A stretch of DNA of 23,502 bases, from contig JAQGHZ010000771.1 of assembly GCA_028291485.1 (NCBI GenBank), positions 1 to 23,502 of the forward strand. The letters run 5' to 3'. This document shows, piece after piece, positions 1 to 5,741 of this stretch (the first letter of the stretch is position 1; each line of letters begins with the position of its first letter). Source of the DNA: Rubritepida sp. (GTDB lineage Bacteria > Pseudomonadota > Alphaproteobacteria > Acetobacterales > Acetobacteraceae). The notes under the pieces were generated by a model that saw only the letters and a program-made list of their open reading frames with translations, was not told the origin of the DNA and did no database searches. The position numbers and the translations under genes are program-made.

Positions 1-73
1 AGGCAAAGGTCTGCTGCAGGAACATCGCACCGAGGGCCAGGAGCAGAAGATTCGTCTCGCGGCCCCAGCGCAT
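1..73 (-). CDS. N-terminus of a probable membrane transporter (partial, MFS-like)
   Basis: An ATG at 73-71 on the minus strand is preceded by a good ribosome binding site (GGGGAAGGA) and opens a frame that leaves the left edge after 24 codons. The visible peptide starts MRWGRETN and continues into a hydrophobic stretch (LLLLALGAMFL). This short charged N-terminus followed at once by a membrane helix is typical of major facilitator transporters, but only one helix is visible, so the family is a guess. It lies 102 bp downstream of the TctC-like receptor gene on the same strand. The gap holds an imperfect inverted repeat (125-131 with 153-159) without a T-run. Co-transcription is possible but not shown. 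Confidence 0.5.
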   Translation of the reverse strand, partial: MRWGRETNLLLLALGAMFLQQTFA

Positions 74-175
74 CAATGTTCCTTCCCCATCCGGATCAGC
101 ATTCTCGGGCAAATTGCGATCCGGTCCAGCCCTCCGGGGCCACAACAGCTCCGGCTGGATCGATGGAGGACGTGA

Positions 176-1159
176 TCAGTCGATGGTGATGCGCGCGGCG
201 CGCACGACGGCGGTCCATTTCGCGATCTCGGCACGAAGATAGCCGGCGAGCTCCTCGGGGCCGGCGGAAAAGGGCTCGAGGCCGAGTTCGGCAAATCGCC
301 CCCGGAGTTGGGGAAGCGCCTCGCGCGTGGCCAGGTCCAGGCGCTCGACGACGGGGCGGGGCGTGCCGGCGGGCGCGAAGAGCGCGGTCCAGACGCCGAT
401 CTCGAAGCCCGGCACGGTCTCGGCGACCGCCGGCAGCTCGGGCAGGCTCGCGAGGCGCTGCGCCGATGTCACCCCGAGCCCCGTCAGTCGCCCCTCGCGC
501 ACATGCGGCAGGGACGACGGCAAGGTGTCAAACATCAGGTCCACCTGCCCGGCCACGAGGGCGGAGGCGGCCGGGGCGGTGCTGCGGAAGGGCACGTGCA
601 GCAGGTCCACGCCCGCGAGCGACTTGAAGAGCTCGCCGGCCAGATGGCTGGACGTGCCGTTGCCGCCCGAGGCGAAGGTGAGGATTCCGGGCCGCGCCTT
701 GGCCCGGGCGATCAGGCCGGCCACGTCCGCGATGCCCCGCGAGGGGTGCGCCACAAGAAGGTTGGGGCTCGTCGCGACACCGGAGACCGGCGCGAAATCC
801 GCCACGGGATCGTAGGGCAGCGTGCGGTAGAGGCCGACGTTCATCGCATGGGTGCTGATCGTCCCCATCAGCACCGTGTAGCCATCGGCCGCGCTTCGGG
901 CCGCGGCCTCCGTGCCGATGATGCCGCCCGCGCCGGCGCGGTTGTCGACGGTCACGGGCTGGCCGAGGGCGGCGGTCAGCCGTTCCGACAGGAGACGGGC
1001 CGCGATATCGGTGAAGCCGCCGGGCGCGAAGGCCACGATCAGGCGAACGGGCCGGGTGGGCCAGGGCTGCGCCTGCGCCTGGGCCTGCACGGCCCGGGGC
1101 AGCACGCCCAACAGGGCCGCGGCAGCGGTCGCGGACAGGACATCGCGGCGTTTGGACAT
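176..1159 (-). CDS. Bug/TctC-family tripartite tricarboxylate transporter substrate-binding protein
   Basis: A 327-residue periplasmic solute receptor, the usual length for the family. The start at 1159 was chosen because the peptide then begins with a twin-arginine-type signal (MSKRRDVLS, followed by an Ala/Leu-rich core and an AQA cleavage region near residues 26-30), with GGGAAG a short distance upstream. An in-frame ATG at 1240 would put non-signal residues in front. Family marks are WPTRPVRLIVAFAPGG just after the signal, the DNRAGAGGIIGTE segment, and LPYDPVADFAPVS. Such receptors bind carboxylates or related small anions. Many Bug proteins are orphans, and no TctA or TctB membrane component is visible here. 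The ligand cannot be told from the sequence. Confidence 0.93.
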   Translation of the reverse strand: MSKRRDVLSATAAAALLGVLPRAVQAQAQAQPWPTRPVRLIVAFAPGGFTDIAARLLSERLTAALGQPVTVDNRAGAGGIIGTEAAARSAADGYTVLMGTISTHAMNVGLYRTLPYDPVADFAPVSGVATSPNLLVAHPSRGIADVAGLIARAKARPGILTFASGGNGTSSHLAGELFKSLAGVDLLHVPFRSTAPAASALVAGQVDLMFDTLPSSLPHVREGRLTGLGVTSAQRLASLPELPAVAETVPGFEIGVWTALFAPAGTPRPVVERLDLATREALPQLRGRFAELGLEPFSAGPEELAGYLRAEIAKWTAVVRAARITID

Positions 1160-1561
1160 GATGGCGTTTCTTCCCGTGCCGCATTCCGGCATGGGAGAAG
1201 AACACATCATCCGATGATCCTGACAAGGCAGGCGGCGCAAGGCCCTCGAATGCGGCGATGGCCGTCCGAACCGCTGGGCGGACCGCTGCGAAGCAGGCCG
1301 ATCATGGCCTCGGGGACATAGGGACGCCGCCGCGCCGGATCCGGACAGGCCCTGACCAGGAGGCGGCGGGATGGGTCTTCCGGCTCATCCCTCGGCTCCC
1401 CGGCGCGCGACCCCGGCCTGTCTGCGTGGCATCGCGGACCGGCATGCGGTGGTGAACGGGCGTTGGGAGGTGGCGTGGACCACCTGTCGAAAAACTTTAC
1501 GAATTCGTCGAATAGGCCTCCTAAAAATCCACAACAAACTGATTTTACTTATTTTATAAAA
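1160..1561. other. Intergenic region, 5' flank of the PEP-CTERM gene
   Basis: No convincing gene is seen here. The left part is GC-rich and is the upstream region of the TctC-like gene on the minus strand. From about 1485 the composition turns sharply AT-rich (runs such as AAAAACTTTAC and ATTTTATAAAA), as expected for a regulated promoter. It contains a 10-bp perfect palindrome, ACGAATTCGT at 1499-1508, and a 48-bp stretch at 1433-1480 that resembles part of the gene at 3422-4003 (listed separately). The short reading frames crossing it lack start signals and family features. Confidence 0.6.
1433..1480 (+). pseudogene. Relic fragment related to the 3422-4003 gene
   Basis: These 48 bases align without gaps to 3832-3879 with 41 identities by hand count, including the exact 16-mer CGGTGGTGAACGGGCG. 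In the matching frame both encode VVNGRWEV, flanked by similar residues (DRHA before, AWT after, against NRQP and TVT). The similarity stops abruptly after 1480 and fades before 1433, and there is no intact gene around it. The simplest reading is the remains of a duplicated or paralogous copy of the 193-residue membrane-anchored protein gene. A convergent short motif is less likely because the match covers both DNA and reading frame. Confidence 0.5.
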
Positions 1562-1577
1562 TGGCATGCACTTTGCT
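1562..1577 (+). promoter_or_regulatory. Sigma-54 (RpoN) promoter of the PEP-CTERM gene
   Basis: TGGCATG-CACT-TTGCT matches the sigma-54 consensus TGGCACG-N4-TTGCW at every position but one, with the required 12-bp step from the -24 GG (1563-1564) to the -12 GC (1575-1576). The predicted transcript would begin near 1588, about 40 bases before the ATG at 1630, which leaves room for the ribosome binding site. The AT-rich DNA just upstream suits an enhancer-dependent promoter. PEP-CTERM genes in several bacteria are known to depend on RpoN with the PrsK/PrsR two-component system; whether that applies here is inference. Confidence 0.7.
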
Positions 1578-1629
1578 GATTGTAAAGCGGTCGCCGCTTC
1601 TGGCGGCCGGTAACGCAAGGAGTGACGTA

Positions 1630-2319
1630 ATGAGGAAATATCTATTGGCATCGCTGGGCCTCGTCTGCCTCGCCGGTGCCAACCCTGTTCAGGCGGCTTT
1701 GTCCTTTCGGGTCTACGACGACAACAGTCTTGTCGGAGGACTTTCCACCTCGACAGTGACCGGCAACCTCGCCGCTTCCGGCTCGACCGCCCATTTCACC
1801 CTGTCCGCGAACGCCTTCGGCACGCCCATCGTCGAGTCCCCGTCGCTGCTCGCGCAAACGACGACGATCTCGGCCGGCACCGGCTTTTACGGCACGCACG
1901 CCATTCGCGTGGAGTTCACGCAGACTGACCTTTCCTCGGCCTCCGCCGGTGGGCTGCTCGCCCTGCTTGCGAGCACCTTCACCACGAACTTCCTGGTGAA
2001 CGGCGAGAACGTCGACAGCGTGACCCTCACCAACTACGTGGACAACAACAATGGCGCCTTCGTCCGCGCCACGCAGATCGCGACGGAGACCTATACGGAC
2101 GGGCCTACCAATGCTTCGCCGGCGATCTACGCCAATGTCGCGCTCTCCAATGCCCTCTTCTCGGAAACGGTGGTCATCTCCGCGACCTTCACGGACAAGT
2201 CCGCGGGGCTTCAGACGAGTTCCCAGATCGTTCGCGTTCCGGAGCCTGCCTCCCTGGCGCTGCTTGGCTCGGGCCTGCTCGGCCTGGGATTCGTGCGCCG
2301 GCTGCGCCGCAAGAGTTGA
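1630..2319 (+). CDS. PEP-CTERM sorting domain-containing secreted protein
   Basis: A 229-residue exported protein. The start at 1630 has an ideal AAGGAG at 1617-1622. An upstream in-frame ATG at 1561 lies inside the sigma-54 promoter and was rejected. Residues 1-22 form a signal peptide (MRKYLLASLGLVCLAG, cleavage near QAA). The middle is a low-complexity, Ser/Thr/Ala-rich beta-type region with no recognised enzyme domain. The last 27 residues are a classic PEP-CTERM tail: VPEP, then a hydrophobic helix (LALLGSGLLGLGF), then a basic end (RRLRRKS). Exosortase is known to recognise this tail, usually in bacteria that make exopolysaccharide or floc material. No exosortase gene lies in this window. 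It is a single-gene unit with its own promoter and terminator. Confidence 0.93.
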   Translation: MRKYLLASLGLVCLAGANPVQAALSFRVYDDNSLVGGLSTSTVTGNLAASGSTAHFTLSANAFGTPIVESPSLLAQTTTISAGTGFYGTHAIRVEFTQTDLSSASAGGLLALLASTFTTNFLVNGENVDSVTLTNYVDNNNGAFVRATQIATETYTDGPTNASPAIYANVALSNALFSETVVISATFTDKSAGLQTSSQIVRVPEPASLALLGSGLLGLGFVRRLRRKS

Positions 2320-2333
2320 GGGCTGCGCGCCGG

Positions 2334-2362
2334 GCACGCGAAGGAGGTCTTCCTTCGCGTGC
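2334..2362 (+). terminator. Terminator hairpin of the PEP-CTERM gene
   Basis: A perfect 12-bp inverted repeat, GCACGCGAAGGA and TCCTTCGCGTGC, with a 5-base loop (GGTCT), begins 14 bases after the stop codon. There is no real T-run after it (CTTGGCGG), so intrinsic termination would be imperfect; it could also protect the 3' end of the mRNA. Confidence 0.75.
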
Positions 2363-2428
2363 TTGGCGGCGGGTTGTCGAAGCGCGCGCTTGCCGGGACG
2401 CGATCGGCGGAATGGATTCAGGGCGCCC

Positions 2429-2470
2429 GGTCGCCAGGTTCCGGGGGTCGCCAGGTTGCGGGGTCGCCAT
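2429..2470. repeat. Short tandem repeat, about 2.5 copies of 16-17 bp
   Basis: The unit GGTCGCCAGGTTCCGGG at 2429-2445 is followed by GGTCGCCAGGTTGCGG (2446-2461) and a partial third copy, GGTCGCCAT, from 2462. The copies differ by one substitution and one base of length. The array is not within a supported gene. Confidence 0.7.
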
Positions 2471-2999
2471 CAACCGCTTTGCCTTCGGAAAATTCCCCGT
2501 ATGGACAGTAAGCAGCGCCGGGAAACAGACAAATGCAGTGATCGACAATCGGCCGAAGAGCAGGCAACATTCTTCCGCCACGGCATGGAATGAGAAGGGC
2601 ACGGCGCTCATCGAGAGGTTGGAATGACCGATTGCTGCTTTGGCCTGGGACGTCGGCATGCTCGTGCTCTGAAAATTCTCGCCCTGGACAGAATGAACTA
2701 TTTGATACTGGGCGAGTTCCCTCGCGGCATTGGATATGGGATTCTCGGGGAATTGATGCGCCGCGGTCTGGCGGAAATGGGAATATCGGAGCGCTTCCGG
2801 GGAAAGGCGGGATGGCGCATCACAGCTTGCGGCATCGCCTGCCAGGCCAAGACAGCCCCCTCCTGTTAAACGCCATGCGACCCCGGCACGGGTTACCCGG
2901 CCGAACCGCATCCATCGCCAGAGCGCCGGCTGAATCCCCTGGTTCGGGCATGCCGGGAGACCCGGCGAATGTCATGGAACAGGAAGCCCCCAGGAACCG

Positions 3000-3049
3000 G
3001 AAGCTGCCGGCGCCATGCGCAGGGCTTCCGAAGCTGCGGCGCCATAGCG
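3000..3049. repeat. Imperfect direct repeat (20-base unit, 30-bp spacing)
   Basis: GAAGCTGCCGGCGCCATGCG at 3000-3019 recurs as GAAGCTGCGGCGCCATAGCG at 3030-3049, differing by one deleted and one inserted base. An 8-bp inverted pair (GGAAGCCC near 2982 and GGGCTTCC near 3022) overlaps the first copy, so the stretch could fold if transcribed. It sits directly before the 3049-3084 hairpin. Confidence 0.5.
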
Positions 3050-3084
3050 AAAGCCCGGCCGGGTGGGTCCCGAGCCGGGCTTTC
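3049..3084. terminator. Strong hairpin, possible bidirectional terminator
   Basis: GAAAGCCCGGC (3049-3059) pairs perfectly with GCCGGGCTTTC (3074-3084), and an inner CGGG/CCCG pair extends the stem past a single bulged A. The TTT of the right arm and AAA of the left arm give short U-tracts in either direction. No assigned gene ends nearby, so what transcript it serves is unknown. Confidence 0.5.
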
Positions 3085-3374
3085 CTGCTGCTGACCGGTC
3101 TCGATTCCGGTTCCATCGCTCCGCGTGAAGCGAGGCTTCCCGCGTCATGGTCCATTCGCCCAGGCGTCCCCTGGCAAAATAGCGTGTCCTTCCACGCCGC
3201 CGCAGCGCAAGGATTTTAAGTCAAGTAACGCGCATAGCCAAGAAAATCATGCGACAGGCCCGCCCATTCCTCATCTTTCTACGCCGGCCTTTGACATCAC
3301 GCCTGTCGCCCGCCCCCCTCAAGGCTCCCCGCGGCATGGAATTCGTCGCGCCTATTGGTTGAACAGTCCTGGAA

Positions 3375-3396
3375 CCCCTGGCATTCCAGCCAGGGG
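3375..3396 (+). other. Hairpin in the leader of the 3422-4003 gene
   Basis: CCCCTGGC-ATTCCA-GCCAGGGG is a perfect 8-bp stem with a 6-base loop. It ends about 25 bases before the start codon at 3422 and just upstream of the ribosome binding region. It could influence translation or be part of a protein-binding site; the sequence alone does not decide. Confidence 0.45.
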
Positions 3397-3421
3397 AGCG
3401 GCCAGGGAAGAGGGAACGCGC

Positions 3422-4003
3422 ATGTCGGACACCACGGAACGCCCGCCGCGCCGCCGCGCGCGGTGGCTGATCCGGCTGCCGGTCCTGTTGCTGCTGGCCG
3501 CGACGACGATGCTCGCGCTCGACGCCACCGACCGGCTGCCGCCCGACCTCAAGCGGGCCTGCGAGGAGGCGGGGCTTTGCGGCCACGACATCGTCCGGGA
3601 CATCCTTCCCGGGACCCCGCGCGCGACGCGGCTTGAATTCCCCGTCGGCGCCAGCCCGGAGACCCGCCTGGCGACGCGCGCCCTCGTGGTGGCCGAGCGC
3701 CAGGGCGACAACTGGATCATGACACTGCGCATCGACGCCCTACCCGGCGCCGTCAGCTATTCGCTGGTCCAGGTCCTCGCGACGCGGGAGCGCGCGCCGC
3801 GGGGGGAAGCCACCACCCTGACCCTCCACGACGCGAACCGGCAGCCGGTGGTGAACGGGCGCTGGGAGGTGACGGTGACCGTTCCCAACGAGGTCTTCCG
3901 CAACCGCGACTGGATGCTGCGGTACCGGGCCGACACGCTCGACGCACTGGCCGTCAGCGAGGACATCGCGCCCCACATCCGGCAGACGGGGGCGATCCGG
4001 TAG
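3422..4003 (+). CDS. Uncharacterised membrane-anchored protein (193 aa)
   Basis: I do not recognise the family. The start at 3422 is preceded by AAGAGGGAA at a suitable distance. The frame is open further upstream, but only from the chosen ATG does the protein begin with a normal membrane anchor: a basic N-terminus (PPRRRARWLIR) followed by a hydrophobic segment at about residues 19-36 (PVLLLLAATTMLALDA). The rest should therefore lie in the periplasm. It contains two cysteines, C47 and C53 (ACEEAGLCGHD), that could form a disulfide, and a C-terminal half with alternating beta-type sequence, including VVNGRWEVTVTVP. A relic of this last part lies at 1433-1480. No neighbour suggests a function. 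Confidence 0.75.
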   Translation: MSDTTERPPRRRARWLIRLPVLLLLAATTMLALDATDRLPPDLKRACEEAGLCGHDIVRDILPGTPRATRLEFPVGASPETRLATRALVVAERQGDNWIMTLRIDALPGAVSYSLVQVLATRERAPRGEATTLTLHDANRQPVVNGRWEVTVTVPNEVFRNRDWMLRYRADTLDALAVSEDIAPHIRQTGAIR

Positions 4004-4197
4004 GCCCTGCCCCAACAAGCCCTGTCGAGGCCGACCGCCGGCGCATCGCGGAGGAGCGGCGGTGATGATGGAAGCCGGCGGCGCGGAACTTCCGCGAGCC
4101 GGCCGGCTCCGGCGTTTCGTGGAAGGAGATGGCTGAGGGCCCCTAGCAGGCCCGCCTCCCCTGCCGCATGCTCCGCGCGACAAAGGAGGACCTGTCC

Positions 4198-4584
4198 ATG
4201 GTCAAATACGGCTTCGATCACATCCATCTGCGCACGCCCGACATCGAGGCGACTGCCGCCTGGTACGAGCGCGTCCTCGGCGCACAGGTCATTCGCTCGA
4301 TGCAGAACGGCAAGCCGCGCGTCGACATGAAGGTCGGCGGCACCGACATCTTCCTCATTGCGACCGACGCGAAGTCCGCGCCGGCGCCGGTGGCGCCCTA
4401 TGCCGGCATCGACCATTTCGGCTTCATCGTGGAGGATCTCGACGCGGCCTATGCCGATCTGAAGGCCAAGGGCGTGGTCTTCACCATGGAGCCCACGCAG
4501 CTCCGCCCCGAGATCCGCATCAGCTTCATCCGCGGGCCGGAGAACGTGTCGATCGAGATCCTGGAGCGGAAGAAGGCGGCCTGA
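4198..4584 (+). CDS. VOC-family (glyoxalase/dioxygenase-fold) protein
   Basis: A 128-residue single-domain protein of the vicinal oxygen chelate superfamily. The start at 4198 has AAGGAGG at 4183-4189; an in-frame ATG at 4168 lies before that site and was rejected. The two beta-alpha-beta-beta-beta halves are visible: residues 6-55 (FDHIHLRTPDIEATAAWYERVLG) and 71-122 (IDHFGFIVEDLDAAYADLKAKG, ending VSIEILE). Likely metal ligands are H10, H73 and E120, matching the usual His/His/Glu pattern. Such enzymes include glyoxalase I, dioxygenases and epimerases, and the substrate cannot be read from this sequence. It stands alone and ends at a terminator hairpin. Confidence 0.88.
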   Translation: MVKYGFDHIHLRTPDIEATAAWYERVLGAQVIRSMQNGKPRVDMKVGGTDIFLIATDAKSAPAPVAPYAGIDHFGFIVEDLDAAYADLKAKGVVFTMEPTQLRPEIRISFIRGPENVSIEILERKKAA

Positions 4585-4587
4585 AGG

Positions 4588-4609
4588 TTGAGGGGATTCG
4601 CCCCCTCAA
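4588..4609. terminator. Terminator hairpin after the VOC gene
   Basis: TTGAGGGG (4588-4595) pairs perfectly with CCCCTCAA (4602-4609) around a 6-base loop, starting 4 bases after the stop codon. It is symmetric (AA and TT at the ends) and could also stop transcripts arriving from the convergent glycosyltransferase gene. Confidence 0.7.
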
Positions 4610-4630
4610 ATTCCCTCATTCCTTAAGTAT

Positions 4631-4682
4631 TGGGGTCCAGGGCCAAAAGCCCTGGCGGGAGAGCGCGAGAGGGCAGAGCCCT
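4631..4682. repeat. GC-rich double-hairpin intergenic repeat
   Basis: TGGGGTCCAGGGCCAAAAGCCCTGGCG contains the perfect stem CCAGGGC/GCCCTGG (4637-4643 and 4649-4655), and a second small stem, AGGGC-AGA-GCCCT, follows at 4670-4682. The arrangement (GGGGTCCAGGG, loop, CCCTGGCGGG, then GGGCAGAGCCC) resembles a repeat family that I recall being common between genes in Roseomonas and related bacteria. Here it lies between two convergent genes, where such elements often act as terminators. Confidence 0.55.
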
Positions 4683-4692
4683 TTCGCATTCC

Positions 4693-5631
4693 CTAGTTCG
4701 GCGGCGGAAGCGCCAGGTAGGCCAGCCGCTTCAGCTCCCGCCGGCTCTGCGTCACGGCCTCGAGCACCAGCCCGATGGCGAAGGACAGCAACGCGGCGAG
4801 CATGATCGCCGCCGAGAGCACCGCTGTCGGCAACCGCGGCACCAGCCCGGTCTCCCAGAACTCGAAGACCAGCGGCAAGCCCAGCAGCAGCGAGAACAGC
4901 ACCAGCGCCAGCGCGGCGATGCCGAAGAACTCCAGCGGCCGCTCGCGGCGGATCAGCTGGCCGATCATCCGCAGGATGAGGAAGCCGTCGCGCCAGGTCT
5001 GCAGCTTGCTCGCCGAATGCTCGGGCCGCTCGCCATAGGGCGCCGAGATCTCGCCGACCGGAAGGCCGAGCTCCAGCGCGTGGATCATGATCTCGGTCTC
5101 GATCTCGAAGCCGCCGCTCATGGCCGGGAAGCTCTTCACGAAGCGCCGGGAGAAAAGCTTGTAGCCGGAGAGCATGTCGGCCGTGCGCGTGCCGAAGACG
5201 CGGCCCACGAGGCCGGTCAGCAGCCGGTTGCCGAAGCGGTGGCCGGGGCGATAGGCCTTCTGCGCCGTCTCGACGCGGGCGACGTTGACCATGTCGTAGC
5301 CGCCCTCCAGCGCCGTCGCGATGAGATCAGGCGCGGCGGAGGCGTCGTAGGTCGCATCGCCGTCCACCATGATGTAGAGGTCGGCCTCCACGTCGGCGAA
5401 CATGCGCCGCACGACATTGCCCTTCCCCTTGCGCTCCTCGCGGCGGACGAGGGCGCCGGCGTCGCGGGCGATTTCCGCCGTGCCGTCCGTGGAGTTGTTG
5501 TCGAAGACCCAGATCTCCGCCTCCGGCAGCGCGGCGCGGAAGTCGCGCACCACCTGCGCGACCGTCGCGGCCTCGTTGTAGCAGGGCACGAGGACGGCGA
5601 TTCGGCGTGCGTCGGGCGGGTTCAGGGTCAT
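4693..5631 (-). CDS. GT2-family glycosyltransferase (DPM1-like)
   Basis: A 312-residue membrane-associated glycosyltransferase. The start at 5631 (MTLNPPDARRIAVLVPCYNEA) places the first beta strand where GT2 proteins have it; a further ATG at 5670 adds unrelated residues. GT2 marks are VPCYNEAATV near residue 14, FDNNSTDGT near 43, and the nucleotide-sugar/metal motif VDGDATYD (D90, D92). Two C-terminal membrane helices follow, at about residues 232-258 and 268-290. This layout matches polyprenyl-phosphate sugar transferases and related enzymes that work at the inner membrane. The acceptor is unknown. It is divergent from the polytopic GT-C-like gene at 5742, which could use a lipid-linked sugar made by this protein; that link is inference. 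Confidence 0.9.
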   Translation of the reverse strand: MTLNPPDARRIAVLVPCYNEAATVAQVVRDFRAALPEAEIWVFDNNSTDGTAEIARDAGALVRREERKGKGNVVRRMFADVEADLYIMVDGDATYDASAAPDLIATALEGGYDMVNVARVETAQKAYRPGHRFGNRLLTGLVGRVFGTRTADMLSGYKLFSRRFVKSFPAMSGGFEIETEIMIHALELGLPVGEISAPYGERPEHSASKLQTWRDGFLILRMIGQLIRRERPLEFFGIAALALVLFSLLLGLPLVFEFWETGLVPRLPTAVLSAAIMLAALLSFAIGLVLEAVTQSRRELKRLAYLALPPPN

Positions 5632-5741
5632 GCCGGCGCTGGCACTACTGGACACCCGGCGGCCGCGCAAGCCGGCCGCTTGACCGCCGCGCCGGCCCTG
5701 TTAGGGCTCGGCCCGGCCGTGGCGCCGGGGAGTCGAGGCTT

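Larger units (their letters stand above)
2363..3421. other. Gene-poor 1.06-kb region with small repeats
   Basis: No open frame here has both a good start and host-like codon use. The best candidate is an 81-codon frame at 2624-2869, preceded by GAGAGG, but its third positions are much less GC-biased than in neighbouring genes and its product has no recognisable features. Frames at 2590-3219 and 2189-2911 (minus) look spurious. The region holds a three-copy 16-17 bp tandem repeat (2429-2470), a spaced direct repeat (2488-2508 and 2671-2691), an imperfect 20-base direct repeat (3000-3019 and 3030-3049) next to a hairpin (3049-3084), and a hairpin in the leader of the next gene (3375-3396). It may be the remains of degraded genes. 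Confidence 0.55.

Noticed and set aside
1561..1629. An earlier ATG for the PEP-CTERM gene at 1561
   Set aside because: It coincides with the sigma-54 promoter and would put residues before a normal signal peptide, while AAGGAG sits properly before 1630.
2816..2838. TGGCGCATCACAGCTTGC, a possible second sigma-54 promoter
   Set aside because: The GG to GC distance is 15 bp rather than 12, which sigma-54 promoters do not tolerate.
2624..2869. An 81-codon frame with GAGAGG before its ATG
   Set aside because: Codon use is unlike the host and nothing in the product is recognisable, so it is described within the region entry and not called as a gene.
2590..3219. A 209-codon plus-strand frame in the gene-poor region
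   Set aside because: No ribosome binding site, no domain, atypical codon use, and it crosses the strong hairpin at 3049-3084.
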